NCBI RefSeq assembly: GCF_021922985.1
Contig: NZ_CP040788.1
Span: 1,612,001 to 1,676,000, forward strand
Source of the DNA: Clavibacter michiganensis subsp. tessellarius
GTDB taxonomy: Bacteria > Actinomycetota > Actinomycetes > Actinomycetales > Microbacteriaceae
Length of the DNA stretch: 64,000 bases
Direction: 5' to 3'
Made by a program: the position numbers and the translations under genes. A model generated the notes under the pieces. That model was given only the letters and a program-made list of their open reading frames with translations, did not search any database and was not told the DNA's origin. Shown here piece after piece: positions 47,787 to 58,029 of the stretch. Every line of letters begins with the position of its first letter. Within the stretch, counting starts at the first letter, position 1.

Positions 47787-48329
47787 GCGCCCAGAAACAG
47801 CAGAAGCCCCCGACGTCCCTCCTGAGAGGTGGCGCCGAGGGCGTCGCTCCTGGTGACTCGCCCTTGGCCCGCGGACGTACTAGTGGGGTCACGTGGATTT
47901 TGTGCGCGTAGGGCGACGCAAGGATCTAAGCGTCGACACAAGACCGCCGCATGGTCCACTTCCCCGTGTCCGTTGCTGCCGCTCATGAAGAGTGCCGGTC
48001 GCGAGCGCCAGGTGCACAGTGTCGGGATGATTACGCCCGAGGGCCACGACTTCGATCACAGTCAAGACGGCGGGAGCTCGTACGGAGACTGCCGATGGAT
48101 CCCGCTCCGCGGCTGCCGCCCGATCAGCGGCCAGCGCTTCCGCGACGAGCGAGAGCAGCTGCTCACGCAGCTCCTATCGGATCATGCGCCGCATGAGTCA
48201 TTCGTAGTCCGATACCTGCCCAGCACGGCCGAGTGCCGCCAGATCGAGTGTCGCCTAATCCCGGTCCTCCGGAGATCCAAGAGGTCGTGCGTTACGAGTC
48301 GCAGCCGCCCGAGATCGATGAGGGCTGGG
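47787..48329. other. Island stretch with little support for genes
   Basis: 543 bases. Apart from the doubtful reading frame at 48027-48341 I see no gene, RNA or strong dyad; an imperfect hairpin near 47805-47840 could end transcription from upstream. Confidence 0.4.
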
Positions 48330-48341
48330 CTACAGGTTTAA
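48027..48341 (+). CDS. Doubtful 104-aa hypothetical protein
   Basis: Reads MITPEGHDFDHSQDGGSSYG... with a plausible middle (RDEREQLLTQLLSDHAPHE) but an Arg/Ser-rich tail that looks out of frame. CACAGT ends 6 nt before the ATG, matching the weak form of the leaderless pattern. It overlaps the end of the convergent gene by 12 bases. It could be a frameshifted remnant. Confidence 0.25.
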   Translation: MITPEGHDFDHSQDGGSSYGDCRWIPLRGCRPISGQRFRDEREQLLTQLLSDHAPHESFVVRYLPSTAECRQIECRLIPVLRRSKRSCVTSRSRPRSMRAGLQV

Positions 48342-48839
48342 GAGCTGCTCGATCCATGGCAACACGTTCTCGTGCGCCCACTCCGCAGTACGAGCGAGGC
48401 CACGAAGGCTGTTGACGTAGTCAATGATCTTCCTCACTAGTGCGAGCTTTTCGACGCGAGGCTTGCCCTGGATCTTCTCCGCGATCGCTCCCGCCAGAGG
48501 GTCGTCTTGTGCGAGGAGCTTGCCCTCTGTCTCCAGCCCGAATTCCTCGGCGACCTCGTCGCGGATTCCGGGGTTGGCGAGCACCTTCTGTAGGTGGGCG
48601 AGGGTGGTCTGAACGGAGTCGAGAGCATCTCTGCTCCACTGGGGAGCGGTGATGGCTGTCGCTACGCCGTCGGCGTCGAACGAATAGGTGCCGTCCATCA
48701 TCCGTCCAGTGCGGCCACAACCAGGGACAGGGCAGTCCTCTAGATTCTGCGACAGCTCGAGCGTGTGGGGCCCGTTAATTTGGAACGCGCGGGAGATGAA
48801 TGGACCATGCACGGGGCAGACGGAGGCGACGGGGCTCAT
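48330..48839 (-). CDS. Zinc-ribbon-like island protein
   Basis: A 169-aa protein. The N-terminus has CPVHGPF and CPVPGCGRTG, four Cys/His positions suited to a zinc ribbon; the rest is helical and acidic. Family not recognised. TAGTCT lies 6 nt before the ATG (48846-48851 on the plus strand), a clear leaderless arrangement. It is the last island gene before the tRNA. Confidence 0.6.
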   Translation of the reverse strand: MSPVASVCPVHGPFISRAFQINGPHTLELSQNLEDCPVPGCGRTGRMMDGTYSFDADGVATAITAPQWSRDALDSVQTTLAHLQKVLANPGIRDEVAEEFGLETEGKLLAQDDPLAGAIAEKIQGKPRVEKLALVRKIIDYVNSLRGLARTAEWAHENVLPWIEQLLNL

Positions 48840-49204
48840 AACCCGAGACTAGGCTCCAAACGCCGATTGCCCCCCCGGCCGCCCCTGAGGTGGGGCCGCC
48901 CAGGGGGCATCAGTGTCGTGCGAAGCGCTCACTGTGTAAGACATGGGGAATCGCAAACGGCGGGTAGCCGCAGGGCATTGGACATCGGCGGGGTCGCCGT
49001 GGTCGGAGTGTTCGTGATGACGCTGCGCAGGGTTTCCCTGTCCGGACCCGCCACGAGGTCAACGACGACCTCGACGCCGTTTGAGCAGCCTTCGATCACG
49101 CCCGCACAGCGTCAGGAGTCCGCAAAGTGTGGACACGCGCCGACTCGGGCGTCTCCCCGATGCCCCTACTCCCCGGCATTTCGGGTCTGCAAGCGCCTCG
49201 CAGA
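48840..49204. other. Non-coding end of the island next to the tRNA
   Basis: 365 bases with no supported gene. It holds the -10-like box of the zinc-ribbon gene and leads into the tRNA 3' end. A plus-strand reading frame that runs through the tRNA is an artefact. Confidence 0.5.
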
Positions 49205-49282
49205 TGGTGCCCCCGCAGGGACTCGAACCCTGACCTGTAGCGATTTTAAGTCGCCCGTCTCTGCCAATTGGACTACGGGGGC
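49205..49282 (-). tRNA. tRNA with UAA anticodon (Leu by anticodon)
   Basis: A cloverleaf on the minus strand: acceptor GCCCCCG/CGGGGGC, D-arm GTC...GAC, anticodon stem GGCGA/TCGCT around CTTAAAA (anticodon TAA), a variable loop of only about six bases, T-arm CAGGG-TTCGAGT-CCCTG, discriminator A and an encoded CCA (49205-49207). The anticodon says leucine, but leucine tRNAs normally have a long variable arm, which is missing, so the charging identity is uncertain. It serves as the attachment site of the island. Confidence 0.85.
49207..49228. repeat. Direct repeat at the tRNA 3' end (att-like site, proximal)
   Basis: The 22 bases shared with 44447-44468. The copy is inside the intact tRNA, so the island between the repeats (about 4.76 kb) restored the tRNA on insertion. 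Confidence 0.8.
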
Positions 49283-49347
49283 ATGGCGCCGAGGCGCTCC
49301 CGACAGCCTACGGTCGGCTGGCATCCGCGGTGCGCCCGGGCATGACG

Positions 49348-49377
49348 ACGGCCCGCAGGCTGGTGCCTGCGGGCCGT
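49348..49377. terminator. Terminator of the NDH-2 gene
   Basis: A perfect 13-bp stem, ACGGCCCGCAGGC (49348-49360) with GCCTGCGGGCCGT (49365-49377), loop TGGT, about 30 bases after the stop. Confidence 0.85.
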
Positions 49378-49405
49378 AGTCGGTGGAGCTAAGGCGTCAC
49401 GCGGA

Positions 49406-50893
49406 TCAGGCCGTGCGGTCCTCGTCCTTGGTCTCCGCGCTGGGCGCGGAGCTGTAGCTGCCGGCGAGAGCCGGGGACTTCTCGCCCTCGCTGGGCGCAT
49501 CGGCCTTGTCGTCGGCGGCCTTCTTGGCAGGCGCCTCCTCCTTCTTCGCGGGCGCGGCCGGAGCGGCGTCCGCGGCGGGGCGCGGGCGCGACGCGAACGT
49601 CTCGAACGCGGTGCGCGGGGTCTCGCGCGCCTCGAGGGAGACGATGTCGCGGCCCCAGACGAGGTTGTTCAGCCAGCCCGTGACGACGCGCGCCTTGCGC
49701 TCGAAGGACGGGATCGCGAGGCCGTGGTATCCGCGGTGCATGACCCACGCCGGGAAGCCGGTGATGCCGAGCTTGCCGGACTGGAACGCTCCCTGGTACA
49801 GACCGAGGCCCGCGACGGCGCCGAGGTTCTTGTGGAAGTAGTCGGTGATGCCCTCGCCGCGGAGGCTCGCGGTGAGGTTCCTCGCCATGAGCTTGCCCTG
49901 GCGGACGGCGTGCTGCGCGTTGGGCACGCAGAAGCCGCCGACGCCGCCGCCCGTGAGGTCGGGGGTGGCCGCCACGTCGCCGGCGCCCCAGGCGTCCGCG
50001 ACGATGCCGTCGTCGCCCTCGACGCGACCGTCGGCGCGCACGCGCAGGCGCCCGCGCTCCTCGATCGGGAGGTCGGTGTTCTTGAGCATGGGGCTGGCCA
50101 TGACGCCCGCGGTCCAGACGATGACGTCGGACTCGAAGGACTCGCCGGTCGACAGCTCGACGACGCCGCCGACGGCGGACTTGAGCTGCGTGTCGAGGTG
50201 CACGAGCGCGCCGCGCTCGGCGAGGTTCTTCAGCACCCAGTGGCTGGTCTCGAGCGACACCTCGGGCATGATGCGGCCCATCGCCTCGATGAGGTGGAAG
50301 TGCGTGTCCTCGAAGTCGATCTCCGGGTACTTCTTCACGAGGTCGGTCGCGATGCTGCGCATCTCGGCGAACACCTCGATGCCCGCGAAGCCGCCACCGA
50401 CCACCACGAAGGTGAGGAGGCGGTCGCGCTCGGGGCCGGCCGGCAGCGTGGCCGCGCGGTCGAAGTTGGCGAAGATGCGGTCGCGGATGGCGACGGCCTC
50501 CTCGATGGTCTTGAGGCCGATGGCCTCGTCCGCGACGCCCGGGATCGGGAACGTGCGCGAGACGCTGCCCGCGGTGACGACGATGATGTCGTAGGAGAAC
50601 TCGTACGGCTCGCCCACGGGCGGCGTGATGGTCGCCGTCTTCGACGCGTGGTCGATGCCCGTCACCTTGGCGGTGACGACGTTCGTGGTGCGCAGGTGGC
50701 GTCGCTGGGACACCACGGCGTGACGCGGCTCGATGGAGCCGGAGACGACCTCGGGCAGGAACGGCTGGTACGTCATGTACGGCAGCGGGTCGACCATGGT
50801 GACCTCGGCCTCGCCGGATCGGAGGTGCGACTCGAGCTTCCATGCCGTGTAGAAACCGGCGTAGCCGCCGCCGACGATCAGGATTTTGGGCAC
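49406..50893 (-). CDS. ndh: Type II NADH dehydrogenase
   Basis: A 495-aa FAD flavoprotein passing electrons from NADH to quinone without proton pumping. The FAD dinucleotide motif is ILIVGGGYAGFYTA at the N-terminus, the NADH motif FVVVGGGFAGIEVF, and GAGDVAA the second FAD contact; MTYQPFLPEV fits NDH-2. A hydrophobic C-terminal membrane-binding region is followed by an 80-residue Ala/Lys/Glu tail, probably disordered, that is longer than usual. GTG start with AGGGAGT upstream. Confidence 0.93.
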   Translation of the reverse strand: MPKILIVGGGYAGFYTAWKLESHLRSGEAEVTMVDPLPYMTYQPFLPEVVSGSIEPRHAVVSQRRHLRTTNVVTAKVTGIDHASKTATITPPVGEPYEFSYDIIVVTAGSVSRTFPIPGVADEAIGLKTIEEAVAIRDRIFANFDRAATLPAGPERDRLLTFVVVGGGFAGIEVFAEMRSIATDLVKKYPEIDFEDTHFHLIEAMGRIMPEVSLETSHWVLKNLAERGALVHLDTQLKSAVGGVVELSTGESFESDVIVWTAGVMASPMLKNTDLPIEERGRLRVRADGRVEGDDGIVADAWGAGDVAATPDLTGGGVGGFCVPNAQHAVRQGKLMARNLTASLRGEGITDYFHKNLGAVAGLGLYQGAFQSGKLGITGFPAWVMHRGYHGLAIPSFERKARVVTGWLNNLVWGRDIVSLEARETPRTAFETFASRPRPAADAAPAAPAKKEEAPAKKAADDKADAPSEGEKSPALAGSYSSAPSAETKDEDRTA

Positions 50894-50930
50894 GATGGAT
50901 GACTCCCTGCAGATTGTGGTCGGATTCAGG

Positions 50931-52178
50931 CTACTCCCTCCGGAGCAGCCGTCTGAAATGCCGGACCGCCAGCACGGACAGCGCCGCCGCCGCGCCCGCG
51001 AAGAGGGAGAGGACGAGGGCCGGGATACCCACCTGGCGGAGCGCGCCGACGGTCGGCAGCGCGTCGGCCGCGGGGTCGGCTGGCGCGGCGTCCGCGGGCA
51101 CCGTGGGGGCGGGATCCGCCGTCGCGCCGGCCTCGGGCGTCGGCGTCGCGACGGGCGCGCGGCGGTACAGGCGCACCCACTCCTCGAGGTCGCCGAGCGG
51201 CTTCCCGCTGGCCGGCGCGACCTCGGCGGTCACGGCGGCGGCCGCGTCGACGAGCCCGCGGCCGTAGATCTCCGGCTGCCCCTTCTGCTGTGCGGTGGCG
51301 AGCACGCGCTCGACCACGTCGTCGGCCTTCAGCTCCGGATGCGCGGCCCGCACGAGCGCGACCACGCCGGAGACGAGCGGCGCCGCCCCGCTGGTGCCGC
51401 TCCACTGCACGTACCCGCCGCCGGGCGCGACGCCCACGAGCTGCTCGCTCGGCGCCGCGACCGCGATGGTGATGCCCTGCGACGACGCGTCGAAGCTGGC
51501 TGCGCCCGACCGGTCGACGCCCGCGACCGCGAGCACCCCGGGGATCGTCGCGGGCGCGCCGACCTCGGTCGTGCCGCTCCCCCGGTTGCCGGCCGCGGCG
51601 ACCACCACGACGTCGTGCTCGTAGGCGTAGAGGAAGGCGCGGTCCCAGCTCTCCGGCCAGTCGAGCGAGTTGCGCGTGAGCGACATGTTGATGACGCTCG
51701 CGCCGTTGTCGACGGCCCAGCGCACGGCGTCGGCGATCTGCGCGTCCTCGTCGCGCGCGCCCGGGGTCGGGCCGCCGAGCGCGACCGAGACGCTGAGGAT
51801 GCTCGCGGCCGGGGCCACGCCGATCACGCCGGAGCCGGTGCCCGTGCCGCGGCCGGCGAGGAGTGACGCGACCATGGTGCCGTGCTCGCTGGAGGCGCCG
51901 ACCGGGCGTGTGCCGTCCGCGGATCCGACGCCCGAGACGTCCGTGCCGCCCACGACCGCGCCGCGCAGGTCCGCGACCGAGGCGTCGACGCCCGTGTCGA
52001 TGACGGCGACCTTCACGCCCTCGCCGCGCGTCGTGCTCCAGGCGCGCTGGACGCCGTAGTCGGCGAGCCAGTACTCCCGCTCACGTACCGGATCCGCGAC
52101 GGCGGGCGAGGCGGCGGCGAGCACGGAGGCCAGCGCGAGGGCGGCGACGACGACCCCGCGGGCGGCGCCGCGGATCAT
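50931..52178 (-). CDS. Membrane-anchored subtilisin (mycosin-like S8 protease)
   Basis: A 415-aa secreted serine protease. A signal peptide (cleavage near residue 29) precedes the S8 domain with the complete triad: Asp61 in VAVIDTGVD, His99 in SEHGTMVAS, Ser263 in GTSGAAPLVSG, plus the oxyanion Asn198. A Pro/Ala linker, a transmembrane helix (about 385-408) and a short basic tail (RHFRRLLRRE) give the mycosin layout. No ESX/type VII genes are adjacent. The ATG overlaps the DUF501 stop (ATGA). Confidence 0.93.
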   Translation of the reverse strand: MIRGAARGVVVAALALASVLAAASPAVADPVREREYWLADYGVQRAWSTTRGEGVKVAVIDTGVDASVADLRGAVVGGTDVSGVGSADGTRPVGASSEHGTMVASLLAGRGTGTGSGVIGVAPAASILSVSVALGGPTPGARDEDAQIADAVRWAVDNGASVINMSLTRNSLDWPESWDRAFLYAYEHDVVVVAAAGNRGSGTTEVGAPATIPGVLAVAGVDRSGAASFDASSQGITIAVAAPSEQLVGVAPGGGYVQWSGTSGAAPLVSGVVALVRAAHPELKADDVVERVLATAQQKGQPEIYGRGLVDAAAAVTAEVAPASGKPLGDLEEWVRLYRRAPVATPTPEAGATADPAPTVPADAAPADPAADALPTVGALRQVGIPALVLSLFAGAAAALSVLAVRHFRRLLRRE

Positions 52179-52690
52179 GCGGCGTCGTGGTCGGCGCACT
52201 CGCAGACGTCCGGCGACCAGGAGGCGCGGGCCAGCGCGATGTCGCCGATGGGGTTCACGCCCGGCCCGGCCGCCAGCGCGTGGCCGGCGAGCGCGTGCAG
52301 GCACTTGACGCGCACGGGCATGCCGCCGGCGGAGACGCCGGCGAGCTCGGGCACCACGAGGATCGACTCGCGGTCGGCGAGGTACGAGGCGTGGGCCGCG
52401 GCGTACGCGTCGCGCATCGCCTCGTCCTCGGCGAGGTCGTCCTGCAGCTCGGCCATGACGTGCTCGGCCTCGAGGTGCGAGATGGCCGCGGTGGCCGCGG
52501 GGTGGCACAGGTAGTAGAGCGTGGGGAACGGCGTGCCGTCGCTGAGGCGCGGGGCCGTGCTCACCACGGTGGGGTTGCCGCAGACGCAGCGCGCGGCGAT
52601 GCCGACCACGTCGCGCGCGGGCCGCCCGAGCTGGGCGGAGACGACGCGCACGTCGCGCTCGGAGGGCGGGTCGAAGGGGGGTCGGGTCAC
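52175..52690 (-). CDS. DUF501 family protein
   Basis: A 171-aa protein of the DUF501 family, which in actinobacteria sits between divIC and the ppx/protease genes. Conserved cysteines occur in RCVCGNPTVV, YYLCHP, VKCLHALAGH and the C-terminal DVCECADHD, suggesting a metal site. The GTG overlaps the divIC stop (GTGA). Function unknown. Confidence 0.9.
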   Translation of the reverse strand: MTRPPFDPPSERDVRVVSAQLGRPARDVVGIAARCVCGNPTVVSTAPRLSDGTPFPTLYYLCHPAATAAISHLEAEHVMAELQDDLAEDEAMRDAYAAAHASYLADRESILVVPELAGVSAGGMPVRVKCLHALAGHALAAGPGVNPIGDIALARASWSPDVCECADHDAA

Positions 52691-53247
52691 TGGTCGCCTC
52701 CCTGGACGGATCCCTGGAGCTGGTCGGGCGGGGTGTCGCTGAGCCCGCTGGTGAGGGCGGAGCCGAGGAGGGCCTGGACCCAGTCCTGCTTCGTCTCCTG
52801 CAGGTCGTCGCTGATGGGGGCGCCGTCCGGCGTGGTGGCCGCCGCCTGGCCGCCCGTCGCGGGCAGGCCGCGCACGAGGTAGCTGGTCTCGCCGGGCATC
52901 ACGTAGAAGAGGCGGTCGCGCACCTGCGCCTTGAGGAAGGCGGGGTCGTCGTAGCGGGCGCGCTGGTCTTGGAGCTGCGCGATGGTCTGCTTCTGCGCGT
53001 CGACCGCGCTCTGCAGGCTGCTCAGCTGCTGCCGCTGCTCGAGGTAGATGCGGAGGCCGGGCGCGAGGACCACGACGGTGAGGACGAGGAGCACGAGCAC
53101 CATCGCGGAGAACCCGGAGAAGCGCATGCTGCGGAGCCAGTTGCCGGCGGGGGCGTCGCCGTCCGGCAGGGCGACGGGGACGCGCTCGGTGCGCGGGCGC
53201 TCGGACCGGCGGGACCGGAGGGCGTCGAGGCCGGGGAAGCGGGCCAT
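52687..53247 (-). CDS. FtsB/DivIC-type septum protein
   Basis: A 186-aa division protein. A basic cytosolic N-terminus, one transmembrane helix (about residues 33-55) and a short periplasmic coiled coil (LEQRQQLSSLQSAVDAQKQT, residues 60-90) lead to the family block RYDDPAFLKAQVRDRLFYVMPGE (in part). The start is ATG 53247 because AAGGAGG lies just upstream; an earlier ATG at 53265 lacks this. It would act with FtsL/FtsQ at the septum. Confidence 0.9.
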   Translation of the reverse strand: MARFPGLDALRSRRSERPRTERVPVALPDGDAPAGNWLRSMRFSGFSAMVLVLLVLTVVVLAPGLRIYLEQRQQLSSLQSAVDAQKQTIAQLQDQRARYDDPAFLKAQVRDRLFYVMPGETSYLVRGLPATGGQAAATTPDGAPISDDLQETKQDWVQALLGSALTSGLSDTPPDQLQGSVQGGDQ

Positions 53248-53306
53248 CGGTCCTCCTTCGTTCATCGGTGGTGCGGTGTCGGTGGTGCGGGTGGTGCGGG
53301 ACGGCG

Positions 53307-53346
53307 GCGGCGGGGCGTCGGGCCTCGTGGCCCGCCGCCCCGCCGC
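53307..53346. terminator. Terminator after eno
   Basis: An 18-bp stem with one mismatch (53307-53324 with 53329-53346) and a TCGT loop between eno and divIC. Confidence 0.75.
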
Positions 53347-53405
53347 GTCGTCGGTGGTGCGCCGCCGGTCCGCCCGCCCCGGTGGGCGCGGGCGGACCAG
53401 GCGGA

Positions 53406-54734
<1,329 letters not shown>

Positions 54735-54801
54735 CTAGCCGCGGGCCCCTCGCGGGCCGCGGGCGGCGGCGCCCCCGCGCAGGTGTCGCGCAGGTGACGG
54801 A

Positions 54802-56109
54802 TCAGCCGCGCGGGCCGCCGTCGAGCGGGCGCTCCTGGAGGCTCGCGGCGTCGGCCGTGTCGGCGTCGACGGCCGCGAACGTGCGGAAGCCCTGCTGCTT
54901 GAGCGCCTCGAGGAGCGGCGCGACGTTCTTCGGCCGCGGCTCCAGCCGCACGCGTCGGCCGGAGGCGACGAGCTCGGCCTTGAGGCGCGCGAGCACGGCG
55001 ACGGGGGTCCGCCGGTCGTGCACGAGCGCGATGGCGTCGGCCTCCTCCGCGGCGGGCAGGACGGCCAGGTCGACGATCCGCTCGAAGCCGATGGAGAAGC
55101 CGGCCGCCGGCACGTCCTGGCCGAGGAAGCGGCCGATCATCCCGTCGTAGCGGCCGCCGCCGCCCACCGAGCTGCCGGACGCGGGGTGCGCGATCTCGAA
55201 GATCGTGCCCGTGTAGTAGCCCATGCCGCGCACGAGCGTCGGGTCGAAGCGGAGGGTGACGCCCTCGGGCAGGCCGACGAGCGCCTCCGCGAGCGTCTCG
55301 AGGTCGGCGACCGCGTCGGGGTCGACGCCGGCGGGGAGGATCCCGGTGATCGCCGCGGTCGTGAGCGGCACGCCGCCGTCGGCGAGCGCGGGCTCGATGC
55401 GCTCGAGGATCCCGCCCAGCACCGCCGCCGCATCCGCCCCGCCCTCGGCGAGCTCCGCCACGACGCCGGCCGCGCCGATCTTGTCGAGCTTGTCGATGCT
55501 GATGAGCGCCTGCGCCTGGCGCTCCGCCGCGAACCCGCAGGAGTCGAGGATGCCCGCGAGGAGGCGCCGGTCGTTCACGCGGATCGTGCAGCCCGTGAGC
55601 CCGAGGGCCGCGAGCGTGGCCGCGGTGGCGGAGATCAGCTCGACCTCGGCCAGCTGCCCGGCCTCGCCGATGACGTCGATGTCGCACTGCATGAACTGGC
55701 GGTAGCGCCCCTTCTGCGGGCGCTCGGCGCGCCAGACGGGCGCGGCCTGGATCGACCGGAAGACGCCCGGCAGCTCCGCGCGGTGGGAGGCGTAGAACCG
55801 CGCGAGCGGCACGGTGAGGTCGAAGCGGAGCCCGAGGTCGGAGAGGGCGAGCACGTCGCCGGCGTCGGCGGCCGCGTGCAGGTCGTCGCCCGAGAGGCCG
55901 CGCTTCAGCACCGAGTAGGCGAGCTTCTCGTTGTCGCCGCCGAGGCCCGCGTGCAGCCGGCCCGACTCCTCGACCACGGGCGTCTCGATCTCGTCGAAGC
56001 CGTGCGCGCGGTAGGTGCGGCGGATGATGGCGAGCGCCTGCTCGCGGCGGGCCTTCTCGGCGGGCAGGAAGTCGCGCATGCCGCGGGGCGGCGTGATCTG
56101 CTGGGGCAT
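54802..56109 (-). CDS. hisS: Histidyl-tRNA synthetase
   Basis: A 435-aa class II synthetase. Motif 1 is near GMRDFLPAEKARRE, motif 2 is FRSIQAAPVWRAERPQKGR and motif 3 GFSIGFERIVDL; the histidine-binding YYTGTIFE loop and the C-terminal anticodon domain are present. The ATG has CAGAAT 6 nt upstream (56116-56121 on the plus strand), consistent with a leaderless mRNA. Confidence 0.95.
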   Translation of the reverse strand: MPQQITPPRGMRDFLPAEKARREQALAIIRRTYRAHGFDEIETPVVEESGRLHAGLGGDNEKLAYSVLKRGLSGDDLHAAADAGDVLALSDLGLRFDLTVPLARFYASHRAELPGVFRSIQAAPVWRAERPQKGRYRQFMQCDIDVIGEAGQLAEVELISATAATLAALGLTGCTIRVNDRRLLAGILDSCGFAAERQAQALISIDKLDKIGAAGVVAELAEGGADAAAVLGGILERIEPALADGGVPLTTAAITGILPAGVDPDAVADLETLAEALVGLPEGVTLRFDPTLVRGMGYYTGTIFEIAHPASGSSVGGGGRYDGMIGRFLGQDVPAAGFSIGFERIVDLAVLPAAEEADAIALVHDRRTPVAVLARLKAELVASGRRVRLEPRPKNVAPLLEALKQQGFRTFAAVDADTADAASLQERPLDGGPRG

Positions 56110-56140
56110 CCCCCGATTCTGTCAGGCGGCGCGGTGCCGG

Positions 56141-56776
56141 TCAGTCGTCACGGTGCCGGTCTGGCGAGCCGGGCGCGCGCGGGCGGTCCGGCAGGTCGAG
56201 CCAGGGGCGGATCCGCGGGACGAACGCGTCGACGAGCGCCTCGAAGCCGCGCATGGCCCGGACGCGGTCGCCCGAGATCACGAAGTCGAACTGGAGGCCG
56301 TACGACCCGGCCTGCAGGAGGTCGGCCGTGTCGACCGCGACGTCCTCGGGCACGTCGTGCGCGACCATCCACTCGAGGCCGAACCGCCGCCACGCTGCGA
56401 CGCTCGCGATGGCGTGCGGGCGCACCATGCCGTCCCGCGTGCGGAGGAGCGCGGCCTCGAACTCGAGCCGTTGGAAGTCGCGGTTGACGTCGGTGAGGCG
56501 CCACCGCCACGCCTGCGTCGCCCACGCGCGGAGCTCGGTCGCCGGGATCGTGCGGGGGTCGCCCTCCACCATCTCCGCCTGACGCGCGTCGATCGCCTCC
56601 ATCGCCGCGTCCAGCAGCCGCTCCTTCGTGCCGAAGTGGTAGACGAGCACGAACGTGCTCTCGCCCAGCGCGTCCGCGAGGCCGCGGAAGGTCACCGACT
56701 GGAGCGGATGCGCGCGGAGGTGGTCGAGGATGTGGGCCAGCAGGTCCTGGCGGCGATGCGGATCCGGGGCTGCCAC
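56141..56776 (-). CDS. TetR family transcriptional regulator
   Basis: A 211-aa repressor with an N-terminal TetR helix-turn-helix (VTFRGLADALGESTFVLVYHFG) and a helical ligand domain. It stands alone between hisS and mazG, so its target is not apparent. GTG 56776 has TATGGT 6 nt upstream on its strand. The final 20 residues are Pro/Arg-rich. Confidence 0.88.
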   Translation of the reverse strand: MAAPDPHRRQDLLAHILDHLRAHPLQSVTFRGLADALGESTFVLVYHFGTKERLLDAAMEAIDARQAEMVEGDPRTIPATELRAWATQAWRWRLTDVNRDFQRLEFEAALLRTRDGMVRPHAIASVAAWRRFGLEWMVAHDVPEDVAVDTADLLQAGSYGLQFDFVISGDRVRAMRGFEALVDAFVPRIRPWLDLPDRPRAPGSPDRHRDD

Positions 56777-56929
56777 CGCCTCACCATAACGCTTGTGATG
56801 GACGCTCGGCGAAGACCCGTACGGTGTGGGTGCCTGGACTGTCCGCCGTCTCCTTCGGGTGGATGCGGTGGACGAGGCGCCCCGGGATCGGGTAAATCCC
56901 GGACGGCGCCCCCGCGGGCCGGACGACGC

Positions 56930-57715
56930 CTACGCGCTCCGGCCCGCGTCGGGGTCCGGATCGCCGACGGCCGCTGCGCCGTCCGCCGTCCCGTGCTCCC
57001 CCGCGTCGCCCGGGCGCTCCGGCTCGGCCGCGCGGATCTCGTCCGTCAGCGAGCGCAGCGTCGTCCGCAGCGCGCGCTCCGCGTCGAGCCCGCGCGACCG
57101 CGCCGACACGACGACGGCGAGCAGCAGCCGCCCGAGGTCGTCCTCGTCGTCCACCGGGATCGCGGCGGGCGCGCCCGCGTCGAGCAGGCCGATGCGCTCC
57201 GCCCGGCCGAGCAGCTTGTCGGCGAGCGCGAGCGACGGCAGCGCCCGCGGGATCCCGTCGAGCACGCTCGTGCGCGCCGACTTCTCGCGGTCCTTGGCGG
57301 CGCCCCAGACCCGCAGGACCTCCTCCACGGTGTCGGCGCGCTCGTCGCCGAACACGTGCGGGTGGCGGCGCACCATCTTCTCCGTCGCGATGCGGGCGAC
57401 GTCAGCGAGGTCGAAGCCCTCCCCCTCGGTGCGGGCGATGTCGGCGTGGAAGACCACCTGCAGCAGCACGTCCGCGAGCTCCTCGCGCATGCCCGGCACG
57501 TCGTCGGTCTCGATCGCCTCGACCAGCTCGTGGCTCTCCTCGAGCAGGTACGGCACGAGGCTCCGGTGCGTCTGCTCCCGGTTCCAGACGCAGCCGTCGG
57601 GCGCGCGGAGCACGGCCATCGCGTCGGCGAGCGCGGCGACGGCGTCGGCGTCGGCCGGAGCGGAGGAGGCGGATGCATCGGAGGCGGATGCGGACGGGAT
57701 CGCGGGCTCGCTCAT
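56930..57715 (-). CDS. mazG: MazG family nucleoside triphosphate pyrophosphohydrolase
   Basis: A 261-aa MazG that hydrolyses (noncanonical) NTPs. The metal-binding motifs EESHELVEAIE and EELADVLLQVVFHADIA are intact in the N-terminal domain; a weaker second domain follows (DDEDDLGRLLLAVV). The Ala/Asp-rich first 25 and last 25 residues are probably disordered. Near mfd as in many actinobacteria, but separated from it by an inserted gene. Confidence 0.92.
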   Translation of the reverse strand: MSEPAIPSASASDASASSAPADADAVAALADAMAVLRAPDGCVWNREQTHRSLVPYLLEESHELVEAIETDDVPGMREELADVLLQVVFHADIARTEGEGFDLADVARIATEKMVRRHPHVFGDERADTVEEVLRVWGAAKDREKSARTSVLDGIPRALPSLALADKLLGRAERIGLLDAGAPAAIPVDDEDDLGRLLLAVVVSARSRGLDAERALRTTLRSLTDEIRAAEPERPGDAGEHGTADGAAAVGDPDPDAGRSA

Positions 57716-58029
57716 CCCGCCAGTCTCGCACCGGCTGTTCGGCCTCCTCCCGGTCCGATCGCCGTGAGCTCCGCCGGCTGCTCGAGACCCTCGCCTCCGG
57801 ACGTGTGCCTCCTGGCCCTGGTGGCACTCGACGGCCTGTCCCGACGAGACTCGTCGCGAGCCTCGTCGCGACCTGCCTCGACGCCGGGCACCAGACCCGC
57901 CCGTGGAGCCCGGAGCGGCCGGGATCACACCACGACTTCCGATCCGCATCAAGGTCCGAGGCTCACGCCGACGCGCCTCTCAGCAGTGGGTAGCCTTCCT
58001 CCTTACGAGCGACGGGACCACCGGGACAG
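57716..58029. other. Spacer upstream of inserted membrane-protein gene
   Basis: 314 bases without a supported gene. The composition shifts toward lower GC near 57850. It presumably carries the promoter of the 356-aa gene (a TAGCCT occurs near 57990). Confidence 0.45.

Noticed and set aside
48765..49379. Plus-strand reading frame across the tRNA with a PAGTRTL-like stretch
   Set aside because: This peptide is the well-known artefact of translating the antisense strand of a tRNA.
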